DNA of 64,000 nt from the NCBI RefSeq assembly GCF_004664715.2, contig NC_051083.1:113546347-113610346 (forward strand), read 5' to 3'. Position 1 is the first letter of the stretch, and every line of letters begins with the position of its first letter. This stretch comes from Peromyscus leucopus (taxonomy: Eukaryota > Chordata > Mammalia > Rodentia > Cricetidae). Positions 58,901 through 63,260 of the stretch are shown here, one piece after another. The position numbers were made by a program, and so were the translations under genes. The notes beneath the pieces were generated by a model, which saw only the letters and a program-made list of their open reading frames with translations, was not told where the DNA came from and did no database searches.

Positions 58901-59232
58901 CCCTTCTCTAGGCTACCTTTAAACAACTGTACCTCACACCAAATCCTTCCTTTCCCTTCCAGGTGCGGATGCTTCCATATCCATTCACGCACCATCAGCA
59001 GTTTGAAAGGACCATCCAGAATCCTATAGGGTCCACGTGGAACACCCAGAGAGCCTTCCAAAAGTTGACTGCTCCCAAGATCATCACCAAGGCAGGCCAC
59101 ATTATCAAGCCCATAAAAGCAGAGGATGTGGGTTACCAATCTTCCCCAAGGTCTGATCTGTCTGTCATGCAGAGCAATCCAAAAGGACACTCCAAACATA
59201 AAAAACAGCTGAAGAAAAGCTCTATAGATTGA
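37043..59232 (+). CDS. Utp14a: UTP14A, small-subunit processome component (15 coding exons)
   Basis: Utp14A is a nucleolar U3 snoRNP-associated protein needed for early pre-18S rRNA processing. In yeast, Utp14 binds and activates the DEAH helicase Dhr1 (DHX37 in mammals). The joined exons give 2310 nt, i.e. 769 codons plus TGA at 59230-59232; human UTP14A is 771 aa as I recall. All introns are GT-AG and all phases agree. Visible features: acidic patch SEDEGDSDGE (about 30-40), basic stretch RRMKKIKSKK (243-252), conserved GKWAKSK (304-310), acidic runs near 343-354 and 489-498, lysine run 549-553, conserved LPGWGEWGG (627-635), KKRRR (643-647), and a conserved C-terminal PYPFTHH...PIGSTWNT block (685-708). 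Two in-frame ATGs are adjacent (37043, 37046). The second gives the same N-terminal length as human. Introns show that this is the parental gene, not a retrocopy. The order with neighbours cannot be confirmed here. Confidence 0.97.
37983..38219 (+). mobile_element. URR1-like hAT DNA transposon relic
   Basis: Terminal CAGTGGTTCGCAACC and GAGAACCGCTG form inverted ends, with internal TGACCCCCAACCATAAAAAT and GGGTCGCGACCCAC. It is a non-autonomous hAT-Charlie type in intron 1. A 31-bp tandem duplication lies inside it (38137 and 38168). Confidence 0.85.
38229..38389 (-). mobile_element. B1 SINE (first of three in tandem)
   Basis: Reversed B1: (TTTG)n tail, CTGAGACAGGGTTTCTCTGT, ending GCCGCCCGGC. 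It lacks about 15 bp of the B1 3' region. Confidence 0.92.
38395..38568 (-). mobile_element. B1 SINE (second of three in tandem)
   Basis: Reversed young-type B1, starting after a TGGACATTTT junction and ending GCCCCGGC. Confidence 0.93.
38573..38747 (-). mobile_element. B1 SINE (third of three in tandem)
   Basis: Reversed young-type B1, with a 14-bp internal repeat (CCAGGCTGGCCTCC twice). It ends GCCCGGC 63 bp before Utp14a exon 2. Confidence 0.93.
38811..38886 (+). CDS. Utp14a: Utp14a coding exon 2
   Basis: Follows acceptor TTTAAAACAG. Encodes LLALSQQEELMDLP and the start of the acidic patch, ending GAT GAG|GTGGGT in phase 0. Confidence 0.95.
39088..39347 (+). mobile_element. Two diverged B1 SINEs in intron 2
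   Basis: The first, about 39088-39187, has GGGAGGCTGAGGCAGGAGGA. The second, about 39207-39347, has CAGCACTCAGGAGGCAGACT and TAGTGAGACCCTGATTC. Confidence 0.75.
39441..39530 (+). mobile_element. ID element, young insertion (intron 2)
   Basis: TTGGGGATTTAGCTCAGTGG, AGAGCGCTTGCCTAGCAAG, GGGTTCGACCCTCAGCTCC, then an A-rich tail. A direct repeat AAAAAAATACTTTATG flanks it. Confidence 0.95.
39685..39798 (-). mobile_element. B1 SINE, internally shortened (intron 2)
   Basis: GGGACAGGGTTTCTCTGTAA, CTCAAACTCACAGAGATCTA, then a deletion to CAGTGCTGGGATTAAAG. Confidence 0.85.
40066..40136 (+). CDS. Utp14a: Utp14a coding exon 3
   Basis: Acceptor TGAGTCTAG. Encodes GDSDGERKHQKLLEAIGSLT and ends within Arg (AG|GTAACA). 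The donor lies only 40 bp from a long polypyrimidine tract. Confidence 0.95.
40178..40469 (+). repeat. (TTTC)n polypyrimidine tract (intron 3)
   Basis: About 290 bp of almost pure C/T on the + strand, mainly TTTC and TC units with a few purines (near 40327 and 40358). It starts 40 bp after the exon 3 donor. Confidence 0.95.
40470..40615 (-). mobile_element. B3-family SINE (intron 3)
   Basis: Reversed: GGATGTACATGTGCCACTTA, GGTCAGAGGACAACCTGTAA, GCGCCATCTTGCTGGCCC. The polypyrimidine tract occupies its tail position. Confidence 0.82.
41062..41150 (+). mobile_element. Old ID-like SINE (intron 3)
   Basis: AAGATGTAGCTCAGTGATAG, TAGCATATATGAACCCCTAG and an A-tail. Confidence 0.6.
41221..41285 (+). 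CDS. Utp14a: Utp14a coding exon 4
   Basis: Acceptor CCTAATTTCAG. Encodes WKLPERSEASLKVSEFNVSS; donor GAAG|GTAAGT in phase 1. Confidence 0.96.
41286..42503 (+). other. Intron 4, 5' part; no element recognised
   Basis: About 1.2 kb with a T-run at about 42404-42421 and a (GTTTTT)-like stretch near 42138. No extra exon or snoRNA box pair is evident. Confidence 0.4.
42504..42658 (+). mobile_element. B1 SINE (intron 4)
   Basis: CACCAGGTGTGGTGGTATAT, ACTTCAGGAGGCAGAGGCAG, TCTGAGACCTTGTTTG. Confidence 0.82.
42961..43105 (+). mobile_element. Old B1 SINE (intron 4)
   Basis: TGCAGCAATGGTTCCTGTCT, AATCTCAGTACTTG, CATGAGACCCTGTGTT. Confidence 0.7.
43506..43650 (+). mobile_element. B1 SINE (intron 4)
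   Basis: AGCTGGGTGGTGGTGGTGCA ... GGACTACACAAAAACCCTGT, ending in a G-rich stretch where an A-tail would be expected. Confidence 0.9.
43907..44049 (+). CDS. Utp14a: Utp14a coding exon 5
   Basis: Acceptor CTTTCCACAG. Encodes SGEKLALSDLLGPVKPSSSL and a basic KKQLSRVKSKK segment; donor GAACAG|GTAAGT in phase 0. Confidence 0.96.
44277..44432 (+). CDS. Utp14a: Utp14a coding exon 6
   Basis: Acceptor GGTTTAG. Encodes INREVAFSKTSKTLSKWDSV through APIEHVFNDWK; donor AAG|GTGGGT in phase 0. A 5.0-kb intron follows. Confidence 0.96.
44710..44825 (+). mobile_element. B1-like SINE (intron 6)
   Basis: CATACCTATAACCCCAGCAC, GAGTTTGAGGCCAGCTTGAG, GAGACCCTGTCTCAAAAAC. Confidence 0.78.
44886..45046 (-). mobile_element. 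B3 SINE (intron 6)
   Basis: Reversed: T-rich tail, GATCCCCTGGAACTGGATAC, GCCATCTCTCCAACCC. Confidence 0.85.
45503..45578 (+). repeat. (GATA)n microsatellite (intron 6)
   Basis: About 75 bp of GATA/GACA units. Confidence 0.95.
45877..46080 (+). mobile_element. Two old B1-like SINEs (intron 6)
   Basis: GGTGCATGCCTACAATTCCT at 45890 and GGGCTGGGCATGATGGCCTA at 45967, followed by GTAATCCTAGCTGTTTGGGA. Confidence 0.6.
46081..46782. other. Intron 6 stretch; no element recognised
   Basis: About 700 bp of C/T-leaning, apparently unique DNA. No splice-bounded ORF fits Utp14a, since exons 6 and 7 join in frame without it. Confidence 0.45.
46784..47045 (+). mobile_element. B3-family SINE with CA and CAGT repeats (intron 6)
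   Basis: GGGCCAGTGAAATGGCTCAG, GGCCCCATGTGGTGGAAGGA, then (CA)n at 46952-46997 and (AGTC/AATC)n at 46997-47030. AAAATCCATCA on both sides (about 46773 and 47047) is its target duplication. Confidence 0.88.
47059..48151. other. Intron 6 stretch; no element recognised
   Basis: About 1.1 kb, AT-rich, with no recognised gene or transposon. Confidence 0.4.
48152..48350 (+). mobile_element. B1 fragment followed by ID-like SINE (intron 6)
   Basis: GAGAGCCAGGCATAGTAGCA up to about 48252, then TTATAGCTCAGTGATACAGC and GGCCCTGGGTTCAATCCTCA up to about 48345. Confidence 0.7.
48565..48678 (-). mobile_element. Old B1 SINE (intron 6)
   Basis: TTTTTGAGTCAGAAGTTTGC, CAGCCTGGCCTTGAACTTGC, GGGATTATAGGCATTCACCA. 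Confidence 0.7.
48817..48967 (-). mobile_element. B1 SINE with 48-bp internal duplication (intron 6)
   Basis: CTGTAGACCGGGCTGGCCTT occurs twice (about 48830 and 48874), each followed by AACTCACAGAGATCYGCCTG. CCCCCAAGTAAT on both sides (about 48803 and 48971) is the target duplication. Confidence 0.92.
49050..49215 (+). mobile_element. B1 SINE, young (intron 6)
   Basis: GCCGGGCGGCGGCGTTGGCG ... AGGAAAGGCGCAAAACTACA with an A-tail. AAAAAGTCAAGCTGA flanks it on both sides. Confidence 0.95.
49226..49362 (+). mobile_element. Old B1-like SINE (intron 6)
   Basis: GTAATAGTACCTGCTTGTAA, AACCTGGGCTACAGTGAGTT. It lies 115 bp before exon 7. Confidence 0.65.
49478..49597 (+). CDS. Utp14a: Utp14a coding exon 7
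   Basis: Acceptor TTCTTAAG. Encodes ARTPLEQEVFNLLHKNRQPV to ASLRAMSLEE; donor GAAGAG|GTAAGT. A 98-bp intron follows. Confidence 0.96.
49696..49790 (+). CDS. Utp14a: Utp14a coding exon 8
   Basis: Acceptor CATTGTAG. Encodes AKIRRAELQRARALQSYYEA and the basic KKIKSKK run; donor AAAAA|GTAAGG in phase 2. Confidence 0.96.
49963..50093 (-). mobile_element. B1 SINE lacking its tail (intron 8)
   Basis: It starts CTCTGTGTAGCTTTGTGCCT with no T-rich tail and ends ACCACCGCCCGGC, so it is truncated at the 3' end of the element. Confidence 0.9.
50358..50481 (+). CDS. Utp14a: Utp14a coding exon 9
   Basis: Acceptor TACCCTGTAG. Encodes YHKIVKKGKAKKAIKDFEQL to IEKARMM; donor ATGATG|GTGAGA. The next intron is only 85 bp. 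Confidence 0.96.
50567..50644 (+). CDS. Utp14a: Utp14a coding exon 10
   Basis: Acceptor CTTTCCAG. Encodes ERMSLKHQNSGKWAKSKAIM to YDLE, which is highly conserved in the family; donor GAG|GTAAGA in phase 0. Confidence 0.97.
51005..51220 (+). mobile_element. Old B4-like SINE (intron 10)
   Basis: An ID-like half (GTTTGTAGCTCAGTGGTAGA) is followed by a B1-like half (CCAGCACTAGAAAGGCTAAG, TAGTAAGACCCTGTC), which is the B4 organisation. Confidence 0.68.
51323..51710 (+). CDS. Utp14a: Utp14a coding exon 11
   Basis: Acceptor CTTCCTCTAG. At 388 bp it is the second-longest exon. It encodes ARQAMQEQLAKNKELTQKLQ, an acidic SESEEEGGAEEEE region, NPWMLRG and a charged LLKEFEERRALRKR stretch; donor AAAAG|GTGAGC in phase 1. 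Confidence 0.97.
51711..52221. other. Intron 11, 5' part; no element recognised
   Basis: AT-rich sequence with a T/GT-rich stretch near 52085-52105. Confidence 0.4.
52222..52330 (-). mobile_element. Old ID/B4-like fragment with duplicated CCCTGGGGATGGGAT (intron 11)
   Basis: CCTGGGGATGGGAT occurs at about 52251 and 52271 (period 20), next to AGGCAAGTGCTGCACCACTG. It is reversed relative to Utp14a. Confidence 0.5.
52343..52507 (-). mobile_element. B1 SINE (intron 11)
   Basis: TTTGTTTTGATATGGTTTCT ... AAAGGCATGTGCCACCACCA. Confidence 0.88.
52568..52695 (-). mobile_element. Old B1 SINE (intron 11)
   Basis: TTTTTTTTCTTAAAGATGCA, ACTCACTATGTAGTCAAGGA, AGTGCTAGGATTACAAGTG. Confidence 0.75.
52694..52754 (+). 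repeat. (GGT)n trinucleotide repeat (intron 11)
   Basis: GGT units with GGA interruptions, occupying the 5' GGTGGTGG position of the B1 that follows. Confidence 0.92.
52750..52885 (+). mobile_element. B1 SINE (intron 11)
   Basis: GCTCGCCTTTAATCCCAGCA ... CACAGAGAAACCCTGTGTCA. The first bases of the element have expanded into the GGT repeat. Confidence 0.92.
52900..53288 (+). mobile_element. Series of diverged B1 pieces (intron 11)
   Basis: Three B1-like pieces in a row: CTACAATCCCAGCACTTAGC (52920), GGGTAGCCTGGATAACACAG (53110) and CAATCATGGTGGCACATACC (53183) with TAGCAAGACCCTGTCTC. Confidence 0.65.
53289..53867. other. Intron 11 stretch; no element recognised
   Basis: Unassigned, apparently unique DNA. 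Confidence 0.4.
53868..54015 (+). mobile_element. Old B1 SINE (intron 11)
   Basis: GGCTCGCATAGTTGTACATG, ATAGTCCCAGCACTTGGGAG, ATGAAAACCTGTCCCC. Confidence 0.72.
54195..54290 (+). mobile_element. Old ID-like SINE (intron 11)
   Basis: GGAGTGGAGCTTGGTGGCGA, GTACCAGGCCTTGGGGTTGT, CCAGCACCACAC and an A/T-rich tail. Confidence 0.55.
54516..54916 (+). CDS. Utp14a: Utp14a coding exon 12
   Basis: Acceptor CCCCTCCAG. At 401 bp it is the longest exon. It encodes a low-complexity acidic region (EEEPAPEEEEP), LQTLEELEELGKE and KGKKKKKEQM; donor GAGCTG|GTGAGC in phase 0. The frame stays open past the donor into the intron, but homology stops at the donor. Confidence 0.95.
55468..55553 (+). other. Hairpin-forming segment in intron 12
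   Basis: GAGCTAAGGAT (from about 55468) can pair with ATCCTTTTAGCTC (to 55553), with a TT bulge. ATGATCG (55514-55520) can pair with CGATCAT (55536-55542). The two overlap slightly, so they may be alternatives. No C/D or H/ACA box set fits, so I do not call a snoRNA. Confidence 0.45.
55556..55572 (+). promoter_or_regulatory. CTCF-like binding motif, intron 12
   Basis: CCCCTAGGGGGCGCTA matches the 14-position CTCF core CCASYAGRKGGCRS at all but one position (C for A at the third). It sits in non-repeat sequence between exons 12 and 13. It overlaps a perfect 12-bp palindrome, CCCCCTAGGGGG (55556-55567). Confidence 0.65.
55654..55847 (+). CDS. Utp14a: Utp14a coding exon 13
   Basis: Acceptor TTCTTCCCAG. 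Encodes QMIKEAFAGDDVIKEFLKEK, the hallmark LPGWGEWGG and KKRRR; donor GCCG|GTGAGA in phase 2. Confidence 0.97.
55962..56061 (+). CDS. Utp14a: Utp14a coding exon 14
   Basis: Acceptor GCTTTCCAG. Encodes FLIKAPEGPPRKDKNLPNVI to NIHAAAHQ; donor CACCAG|GTGAGG in phase 0. Confidence 0.97.
56190..56312 (-). mobile_element. Degraded B1 SINE (intron 14)
   Basis: TTTTTTTGAGACAGCTTACC, CCAGGCTGGCCTTGAACTCC, then scrambled remnants. Confidence 0.6.
56670..56790 (+). mobile_element. B1 SINE, internally deleted (intron 14)
   Basis: GGCTGGGTATGGTGGCACCG, AGCAGAGGCAGGTATATCTC, TGAGACCCTGTCTCAAAAAA. About 20 bp are missing after CCCAGCA. Confidence 0.82.
57107..57300 (+). mobile_element. B4-like SINE (intron 14)
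   Basis: An ID-like half (GGCTCAGTTGCTAGAATGCT) and a B1-like half (AGCACTCTGGAGGTGGAGAC, GCCTGGGATACATGAGGCC). Confidence 0.72.
57432..57550 (+). mobile_element. Truncated B3-family SINE (intron 14)
   Basis: GGACTGGTAAGGTGGTTCAG, CCAAGCCTGATGACCTGATT. Confidence 0.68.
57679..57833 (-). mobile_element. Old B1 SINE (intron 14)
   Basis: TTTTTTTTTAAGACAGGATC, GCCTTGAACTCACTATGTTC, ATATGCCACCACATCTAGCT. A doubled GGCCTTGAACT segment lies in the middle. Confidence 0.75.
57901..57951 (+). mobile_element. URR1-like hAT fragment (intron 14)
   Basis: Only the 3' terminal part (AAGGGGTCATGACCCACAGG, TTGAGAACCACTG) is present. It is the same family as the copy in intron 1. Confidence 0.75.
57952..58811. 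other. Intron 14 stretch; mostly unassigned
   Basis: Only a short B1 3'-end scrap (CAGCCAGGGCTACATAGTGA, 58455-58495) is seen. No coding exon. Confidence 0.4.
58812..58906 (-). mobile_element. Truncated old B1 SINE (intron 14)
   Basis: AACTATGTAGACCAGCCTGG, GAGATTACAAGCATGAGCCA. It ends about 55 bp before exon 15. Confidence 0.72.
58963..59232 (+). CDS. Utp14a: Utp14a coding exon 15 (last)
   Basis: Acceptor CCCTTCCAG. Encodes VRMLPYPFTHHQQFERTIQN, IGSTWNTQRAFQKL and a basic C-terminus (KHKKQLKKSSID), then TGA. The first codon is GTG because the exon starts mid-protein. Confidence 0.97.
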   Translation: MRMLPYPFTHHQQFERTIQNPIGSTWNTQRAFQKLTAPKIITKAGHIIKPIKAEDVGYQSSPRSDLSVMQSNPKGHSKHKKQLKKSSID

Positions 59233-59362
59233 ATTGTCAGAGAAATGTCCTGACTAGTCCGCTGCTTGTCCTATGCTGCAAAATGAACTCCAAAACTGGC
59301 TTAATACACTGTGTGTAGTTAAGCCATATCTTGGAAATAAAGAAATTTTTACCTTTATAACT
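59233..59362 (+). other. Utp14a: Utp14a 3' UTR with polyadenylation signal
   Basis: A short 3' UTR. AATAAA at 59336-59341 lies about 104 bp after the stop. Cleavage is expected about 15-25 bp downstream, near the TTTATAACTCGAC text. Confidence 0.82.
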
Positions 59363-59760
59363 CGACTGCCGTCTGTATTATCTCCCTGTTGAATCATTTT
59401 CTTTAAGTCAGACACTTTGGGTACCCCAGCTTTGTACTTCTCTACTTACCACTTTGTAAGGGGAACTTCATCTCCTTTTTTTACCAAGACTTGTCATAGT
59501 CATGAAAATGAAGGAAATGTATCCACATCTCTGGTTATACATATGACACCCATCAATCATGATCCACCATAAATACCAATTTATAATGAGGGATTGACAA
59601 AGTACTACGAGGTTTAACCTCCGAATCCAGAAGCAGCATGTACAAACCACAGCTGGATCCTGCCCTTGGTTGGTCATGGAACCAAGGTGAAGTGGGGTCT
59701 AACCTCAGGAGTTGCAACTGTATCTTGTGAGCTTCCCAGCTCATTCAGGTTGCTGTGTAG
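59363..59760. other. Intergenic downstream of Utp14a; unassigned
   Basis: No recognised gene or element. Confidence 0.4.
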
Positions 59761-60301
59761 AGTATCATTTTGGGGAGATGTAGCTCTGTGGGGAATTTCG
59801 TTTCCTCCAAGATACATTCTATCCTGCAGGAGGCTCCTTTAAGCATAAGGTAACAACCCAGAATAGCTTTAGGAACTCCCTGCAACTGACCAGATTTCAC
59901 TAGGCCCCCTTCCTGCCAGAGTAAGTAATAAAAGCTGGGAGTCCCTCTCGGATGGAGCAAGCCAGGCTGCTCTCTCCAGCCTCAGACTAGACCAGCTGCC
60001 TGGAGGAGGTTTACATCAACTGAGGCACCCAGAAAGGACACACTCCAGCCTCTTGAGCTACCTGCAGGCTATGAAATGTGCTCCAGGTTCTCAGCTTTGT
60101 GAGCTGTCACCCATGCCAGGGTGGGCTTTGGTCATGTAGCTGTCTTTGAGTCATTTCCCTCCTGTAATTAACCCCAGTAAAACTTAATTGGTTTACCAAG
60201 TTAGATTTGGGTGGTATCCCTGCTTTGGTCTATCTCAGGCACGATATCTGGGGTGAGTAGATGTGTGTTGGTTGTCTCCCCAGGAAAAGTTTGGTCACAA
60301 C
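59761..60301 (+). mobile_element. Candidate LTR-type repeat
   Basis: A TATA-like AATAAAAGCTGGGAG at about 59927-59941 is followed by CTGCTCTCTCCAGCC. A CAGTAAAACTT segment lies near 60175, and the end is TTTGGTCACAACA. This order resembles an LTR, and the text looks like a familiar rodent interspersed repeat. I found no target duplication and do not name the family. Confidence 0.45.
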
Positions 60302-60471
60302 AGGAGTGTACCAACCTACATACCTAGAAGGCCCAGGTTTGATTCCCCCAAGAACACCTAAAAATGGGATCATGGAGATATACTAGGTCTGTAGTGTAAT
60401 CCTCAACACTCCAGAGGTATATCATTTTTGTATGTCTCTATAACAAGACAAGCTTTATCCTCACTTTCTTT

Positions 60472-60480
60472 CTTTTTTCC

Positions 60481-60553
<73 letters not shown>

Positions 60554-60633
60554 GTTTTTCGAGACAGGGTTTCTCTGTATAGCTTTGCGCCTTTCCTGGA
60601 ACTCACTTGGTAGCCCAGGCTGGCCTCGATCTC
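60472..60633 (-). mobile_element. B1 SINE, 5'-truncated, with (T)58 tail
   Basis: 58 consecutive T (60495-60552), then TTTCGAGACAGGGTTTCTCT and the B1 3' half, stopping at GGCTGGCCTCGATCT. The duplication ATCCTCACTTTCTTT (60458 and 60637) shows it inserted already truncated. Its very long tail suggests it is young. Confidence 0.93.
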
Positions 60634-60789
60634 ATATCCTCACTTTCTTTACAAGTACACATGCAATTTCAGAAGTAAACCTGTTTCCTTTCCAACTCAC
60701 CCAGCCAGTTCCTCACCACTGATTCAAGCAGTATTTAGCCATATGGTAGCTAGCATGGACTTTTGCCTCCTTTTGTATCACAGTACCTG

Positions 60790-60860
60790 GAAGGCTGGAG
60801 GTGTAGCTCAGTGGTAGAGTTAAGTGCTTAGCATGCCTCAGGCCCTGGACCACACTGTAC
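60790..60860 (+). mobile_element. ID-like SINE fragment
   Basis: GAGGTGTAGCTCAGTGGTAG, GCATGCCTCAGGCCCTGGAC; the tail is missing. Confidence 0.6.
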
Positions 60861-61719
60861 TTCATGTCCTCCCAGGGAGGCTCACCCCTCATAACCTTAT
60901 GGCAAGTTTGTATCACAGGTTGTAAACGTTGAGAATGTGCTGATAGTTATGAAGCCTTCTGAGGAAAACACGAGAGTTACACTATTTTACAGAAAGTTTC
61001 AGCTTTGGACATTTATAATCACTGGACCTATTGCTACTGTGGTTTTCTGTTTTTATAACCTCTCCTCTCCATCTGGACCTTTGTCAAGCACGCTACTCCA
61101 AATCAGTTCTGAAATGTTAAGACCTCAAAAATTGGGGGGGGAGGGGGTTTAGACCCCCCTAGTACCTTGGTTTTTATAGGCAAAAGATTTCAGTGTAGAG
61201 TGATTAAGTCCTGTGTTATACAGTAAATTAGTAGGAACTAGTACCTTAGGCTAACTTGGAAGCCAAAAGTCACAGTTGTTTTTTTTTTTTTTTTTCCTGA
61301 ATTTCTGAGTGTTAACTGTGTGGGTTCTTACCAGCAGTCTTCAGGAAGTACCTGGAACTGGCTGTCAAGGGAAATGAATATAATGAGTAGTGTTCTATGC
61401 CCAAAGGGCATTTTTTAAGTTATGCACTGACTTGAGATTGTCCATAATCGGCTCCGCTAGTTGACACTTAAATCAGTAGCCAGTGGAGGGGAATGAGGAA
61501 CCCCTACCTCTTCCTGCCTCCATGTAAGATACCTCAACATTCTTTCACTCTTAAGCACAAAGCTGCCACCTCTGTGCAACCCACTCCCCAAATCGAAGCG
61601 CCACCAAAAAGTGGACAATTCCGGGTCTACTTTCTCCGACCCTCCTGAGCGCCTTTTGCGCTGCACAGCAGTAGAGTGATGCAAGCCACCCATCCTTCCA
61701 AGGAGAGGGCAGACATGGG
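60861..61719. other. Intergenic; no feature recognised
   Basis: AT-rich, with G-run 61133-61146 and T-run 61280-61296. There is no coding exon. Confidence 0.4.
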
Positions 61720-63260
61720 AACATGACATTAACGACGCCCACTCCCCGTCTTCCAAGCCCCCAAACGGATTCGATTGTTGTTTCGTGGGGCTTCTTTTTT
61801 CCTTTTCTTCCTCCGAACCTCCGAAGTGTTCTTCCTTCCCATTGGCCAAAGCTGCCCCTTGACGCCACCCAGGCTTTGCTTGCTGATTGGTCGGCTCTGG
61901 ATGTGCCCAAGCCTTTTTCCCAGGGTGTGGCGCCCCCCTCCCGCCCCCAACAGGGTTCTGACCCCTGGCTCCTCCCTTCCCCCCAACCCCCCCTCTCCGT
62001 TCCGAATGGTACCGCCCTGGCTCGGCTCCCCCACGGCCAGGCCGCTGCCCTTAGGGCCCCCGGACGGGGCGGGGCACACTGGGGACGGGCAGAAGGCGGT
62101 GGTGGCGCCTTCCTGCCGTGCCCGAAGCCACCCCCGCCACCGTACTGCAACCCTCCTAGGTTCCACTTTCCCCTGAGCAGTTTTCGCACTGCCTTGGTAG
62201 CCCCGTCCCGTCTGTTGCAGCCCCCACTGGTCTTTTGGTCATCCCAAAGGGCAGCGTTCAATCCCAGCCCTCCGCGCTCCACACGCCCATCCGCCTCCAC
62301 CCTTGGATTCTCGAAAGGCTCCTTTCTCCCAGAGTCTGTACACCCTTCCCCTCCCGGTCCCTCTTTCTAGCGGACTGTCCATCCATCCCCGGGACCTCCC
62401 TCCCTGTGTGTGGCGGTTCCTCCCAGCGGCCTCCACTTCGCGGCGTCCCCTCCCCTTCGTAGCCAGCGTGGTGGAGCACTCCTGCACCCCCCTCTTCTCT
62501 GTACCCCCGCGCTCTCTTATGTTGTCCCTTCACGTCCCACTCTAAGCCCCTCCCACGACACCCCACACACACACTCACACCCCTCCCTGCGAGGCGTCCC
62601 CCGGCACCCCTCCCCTAGCCCCGCTTGTCTATGCCCCTCCCACACACCCGGTCCTTTTGTCTCCTCTTTGGTCTCTAAGTCCCCCGCCCCTCCCTCCCGC
62701 CCGCCCTCGCTCCCCCCCAGCACTCTCTTATCTTCCCCAGGTCCCGGCGCCCCGCCCCCTGGCCGCGCCCCGCCGGCCCCCTCCCTCCCGCGGCCCCATC
62801 TCCGCCCTTAGCGCTCCGCCTTCCCCTACCTCTCCCCCCCCCCCCCCCCGGGGCTCAGGCCCTCTAGCCGGGCCCACCTCCCTGGTTCCCTGGTTCGCTC
62901 CTCCCGCCACGGCCGCCGCCGCGGAACCCAGACCCACCCTTCCCGGGCCAGCAGCTCACGCTCCCGCGCGCTCTCCCCACACATGCACTCCTCCCTCCGC
63001 CCTGCCTCGCTACCTCGCCCAGGCCCGAAAGCCGTCCTACCCCGGGCACCATGCAACCCGCCCTCGGGGAAGCGTCTCTCTTTGCTGCCCGCTGCGGGCA
63101 CCTCGCGAGTGGACCCACAGCCCAAGAGCGGGAACCCAAGCTGGGCGGGCCGAGCCGCCTCTACATAGCCCGGCCCTTGGAACCCGCCCGGGACCTGGCG
63201 CCCGTCGGAAGTGTATAGGGACCGGCTGAGCGCCACTCCTCTGGCCTGCCCTGCGCGCCC
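61720..63260. promoter_or_regulatory. CpG island, candidate promoter of the next gene
   Basis: About 1.5 kb of very GC-rich DNA with frequent CpG, strongly C-rich on the + strand. Two same-orientation ATTGG (inverted CCAAT) boxes lie at 61841-61845 and 61886-61890, 45 bp apart. Many GGGCGG/CCGCCC-type sites are present. The long ORFs are low-complexity Pro/Ser/Arg or Gly/Arg text without family similarity, so I do not call a protein. BCORL1 follows UTP14A in mammals as I recall the map, but usually tens of kb away. The assignment is therefore open. Confidence 0.7.

Noticed and set aside
61551..62300. Minus-strand 249-codon ORF in the CpG island
   Set aside because: Low-complexity Gly/Arg/Trp text expected by chance in GC-rich DNA with few stop codons. 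No domain or splice context is recognised.
62657..63229. Plus-strand 190-codon Pro/Ser/Arg-rich ORF
   Set aside because: Same reason: stop-poor GC-rich sequence. Several overlapping ORFs exist in other frames with equal composition bias.
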